A DNA stretch of 15,503 nt from CAVPDE01 sp964580575 (GTDB lineage: Bacteria; Desulfobacterota; DSM-4660; Desulfatiglandales; HGW-15), in the NCBI GenBank assembly GCA_964580575.1, contig CAZOLJ010000097.1, positions 1-15,503 of the forward strand. The letters are read 5' to 3'. This document shows, in pieces, positions 14,309 through 15,503 of this stretch. The translations under genes and the position numbers were made by a program. The notes under the pieces are model-generated. The model searched no databases. It saw only the letters and a list, made by a program, of their open reading frames with translations, and was not told the origin of the DNA. Each line of letters begins with the position of its first letter. Position 1 is the first letter of the stretch.

Positions 14309-14335
14309 TTCCCATGGTGCGCCTCGCCCACTGCC
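14309..14335. repeat. 27-bp direct repeat, copy 2
   Basis: Exact copy, same orientation, of 8047-8073, about 6.26 kb away. The two copies bracket the PEP-CTERM gene and most of the TA-like modules. Confidence 0.85.
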
Positions 14336-14400
14336 GTAGAGGTTACAAAAATCGTCAGGGCCAATGAGACCGCTCTGAACAGAGAAAGGCAAATCTCCGC

Positions 14401-14418
14401 TGTTTAGTCGACTAAACA
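14401..14418. promoter_or_regulatory. Perfect 18-bp palindrome, operator candidate
   Basis: TGTTTAGTC followed by GACTAAACA is an uninterrupted 9+9 palindrome with a SalI-like GTCGAC centre. It is the size and symmetry of a dimeric repressor site. No gene start lies within 100 bp on either strand, so the target is unclear. Confidence 0.4.
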
Positions 14419-14912
14419 AACAATTCATGGACCAGAGAACTGGGTCGCATTTCATAGGTTGCATACATAAAATACTATATATGCTATCTATTTTATTATA
14501 CAATCGAGACATCCATACCAGAATTCATCCCAGTAAGTAATACACGCCCGGCCTCTACACGCCTACTGCACGTATGACATGAGGTAGGCTATGCGATACG
14601 AGTTAAGGTACCAGAGAGGTTTCGGGTTGTCATCATGAATTGTGCGGGGGATGGGCTTGGGCGGCCGGTTCTCGGATCGGCGCATGGACTGGCTTCTGGG
14701 CCGGCGCACTAGCCTGGGTAGCATCACTTGGTCATGGGGTAGAGAAGATCCGGGCGGTCAAGGGGGCGATGGTTATCCCCCCTTGGAAGGTTTTTGGTTT
14801 TTTCAAGTTGGCTGAGCACACCAACTTTGGCTACCAGGGCCACTGGCTTATTGAAAACTGCTGCTTCAAATGGACTTGATGAATGAAGCGAAGCGCAATT
14901 CATATTTGTAAT

Positions 14913-14966
14913 CTAGTTCTAGTAATATACGAGCGGCAAGTTCTTGCCGCTAGTGGAGTGAACTAG
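14913..14966. terminator. Nested hairpin at the end of the MerR operon
   Basis: The inner stem AGCGGCAAG (14932-14940) pairs with CTTGCCGCT (14943-14951) across a two-base centre. An outer stem CTAGTTC (14913-14919) pairs with GAACTAG (14960-14966). The stop codon of the 52-aa gene (14952-14950) sits at the edge of the inner stem. Position suggests a minus-strand transcription end or an RNA-stabilising structure. There is no U-tract, so it is not a classical intrinsic terminator. Confidence 0.4.
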
Positions 14967-15108
14967 GGTTCTTGTTCCAGCTAATCCGACACTTTTCAAT
15001 GAACTTCTGAGGCGATTCCTCCCGCTCCTCTTGTGTCATTGGTTTCTCATCCTGATGGCTGGGGTGAAGGACAGGAAATGCCAAGACGCTTATTTGTTCT
15101 GTGCTCAT
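14950..15108 (-). CDS. Small protein (52 aa) coupled to the MerR-like regulator
   Basis: ATG 15108 overlaps the stop of the regulator gene as ATGA, and GGGAGG lies just upstream inside that gene, so translation is clearly coupled. The product starts MSTEQISVLAFPVLHPSH, continues with the acidic TQEEREESPQ and ends with KFIEKCRISWNKNPSSLH. No transmembrane segment or known motif is seen. In two-gene modules of this size the second gene is often the effector or its partner, but nothing in the sequence proves a TA role here. The stop codon lies in a hairpin. Confidence 0.6.
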   Translation of the reverse strand: MSTEQISVLAFPVLHPSHQDEKPMTQEEREESPQKFIEKCRISWNKNPSSLH

Positions 15109-15365
15109 AGCGCACCTCCCTGGACCGTCTTCCAGACCAGGTCAACCGCAGCCTTTAGCAAGTATCCTTGGTTCTGGTATTCGTTGATCGCCTCAATCTG
15201 GGCGACGTCTTTCTCCGAGAAGCGCCTGTGAAGGCGGCTTCCGACTGAAATAAGCTGGATGCCGGGCAGAAATCCCTTGGCGTGCCACTCCCTGATGCGA
15301 TTCTTACTGACCCCTGTCATCTCACTGGCCTGGGCAATGCTGAATGTTTGGGTTTGTTTGTTCAT
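15105..15365 (-). CDS. MerR-like helix-turn-helix regulator
   Basis: An 86-aa product with one winged-helix DNA-binding domain of the MerR type. SIAQASEMTGVSKNRIREW at 9-27 is the helix-turn-helix. GFLPGIQ and SRLHRRFSEKDVAQIEAI (43-60) form the wing and the following helix, in which YR is replaced by HRRF. It has no effector or cysteine-rich domain, as in short MerR-like proteins of mobile elements. GGAGGT (about 8 nt before ATG 15365) is a strong ribosome site. The following 52-aa gene overlaps it by ATGA. It is likely an autoregulator or antitoxin-like partner (inference). Confidence 0.8.
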   Translation of the reverse strand: MNKQTQTFSIAQASEMTGVSKNRIREWHAKGFLPGIQLISVGSRLHRRFSEKDVAQIEAINEYQNQGYLLKAAVDLVWKTVQGGAL

Positions 15366-15503
15366 GTTTCTTACCTCCGTGAAGTCTGGTTTGCGGGAGA
15401 CAAATCACTGCCTCCCTATATGTATACGGTTACTTTATTCAGACTGGTGTGACAGGATTTGGGTTCATGGAGAGACGGTTCTGGTTCTTGATCGTCCAGC
15501 CAG
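15366..15503 (-). promoter_or_regulatory. Upstream region of the MerR-like operon
   Basis: On the minus strand an AT-rich GTATACATATAGGGAG segment (about 15427-15412) could supply the -10. GGGAG...CTCCC flanking 12 bp lies between it and the ribosome site and might be an operator or leader hairpin. No -35 is convincing. Confidence 0.3.

Larger units (their letters stand above)
14001..14949. other. Long stretch without a supported gene
   Basis: About 950 bp between two small-gene modules. It holds the second copy of the 27-bp direct repeat (14309-14335), an 18-bp perfect palindrome (14401-14418), an AT-rich patch (about 14460-14510) and part of the hairpin at 14913-14966. A plus-strand frame near 14640-14879 ends in plausible-looking protein (FFKLAEHTNFGYQGHWLIE) but lacks a ribosome site or good start. 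A minus-strand frame across the repeat reads into LFRAVSLALTIFVT, possibly part of a lost membrane segment. It appears to be a mosaic of remnants. Confidence 0.5.

Noticed and set aside
14317..14340. Group II intron 5' end suggested by GTGCG inside the 27-bp repeat
   Set aside because: No reverse transcriptase frame and no domain V-like hairpin was recognised near either copy.
14640..14879. Plus-strand frame with plausible protein-like end
   Set aside because: It starts at TTG without a ribosome site, is Gly/Trp-rich at the front and matches no recognised family.
14913..14966. Integron attC site
   Set aside because: Nested stems are present, but the RYYYAAC and GTTRRRY boxes are not, and no integrase or cassette array is seen.
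7822..15503. CRISPR array
   Set aside because: No regularly spaced repeat-spacer series was found. The CATTATA iterons are far too short and too close.

Overview
The window is a bacterial chromosome segment with two unlike halves. The left half (about 1-7770) is dense, moderately GC-rich core housekeeping sequence. The right half (about 7822-15503) is gene-poor, patchy in composition and full of small, orphan or broken genes. The core gene set, a VPxPA-type PEP-CTERM protein and two kinds of intergenic repeat debris suggest a Desulfobacterota-like (deltaproteobacterial) organism. That placement is inference from gene content only, because no rRNA or phylogenetic marker was tested.

Left half: valyl-tRNA synthetase (valS, +) is followed by the ATPase and membrane subunit of a ZnuBC/MntBC-type metal ABC importer (+, probably translationally coupled, no solute-binding protein in view). 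Next is a convergent spermidine synthase-like aminopropyltransferase (speE, -). Then two very small lysine/arginine-rich proteins flank a SpoU/TrmH-family RNA 2'-O-methyltransferase (+); good promoter candidates precede both small proteins. A secreted BamE/SmpA-like protein (-) closes the core part.

Boundary: at 7769-7821 lies the 3' part of a tRNA-Leu(UAG) gene, from the anticodon loop to CCA, with no 5' half beside it. This is the classic footprint of tyrosine-integrase insertion into a tRNA gene. The sequence just inside is very AT-rich and carries CATTATA three times at an exact 20-bp period, possibly integrase arm sites. I read everything to the right as an integrated genomic island. Its other end, with the intact tRNA and any integrase, would lie beyond the window.

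Right half (island), almost all on the minus strand: a PEP-CTERM/DUF1566-like surface protein; a proline-rich exported protein; a small unknown; a decayed SAM methyltransferase joined directly to a truncated IS4-type transposase; then small two-gene modules of the toxin-antitoxin or TA-like kind. These are DUF6883/DUF4926 (first gene broken by an amber codon), DUF433/DUF5615 (toxin broken by an amber codon and truncated), DUF4160/DUF2442 (overlapping and intact), and a MerR-like regulator overlapping by ATGA a 52-residue protein. A 27-bp direct repeat is found at 8047 and 14309. The island looks like a graveyard of TA-like and mobile pieces in which only some modules remain intact.
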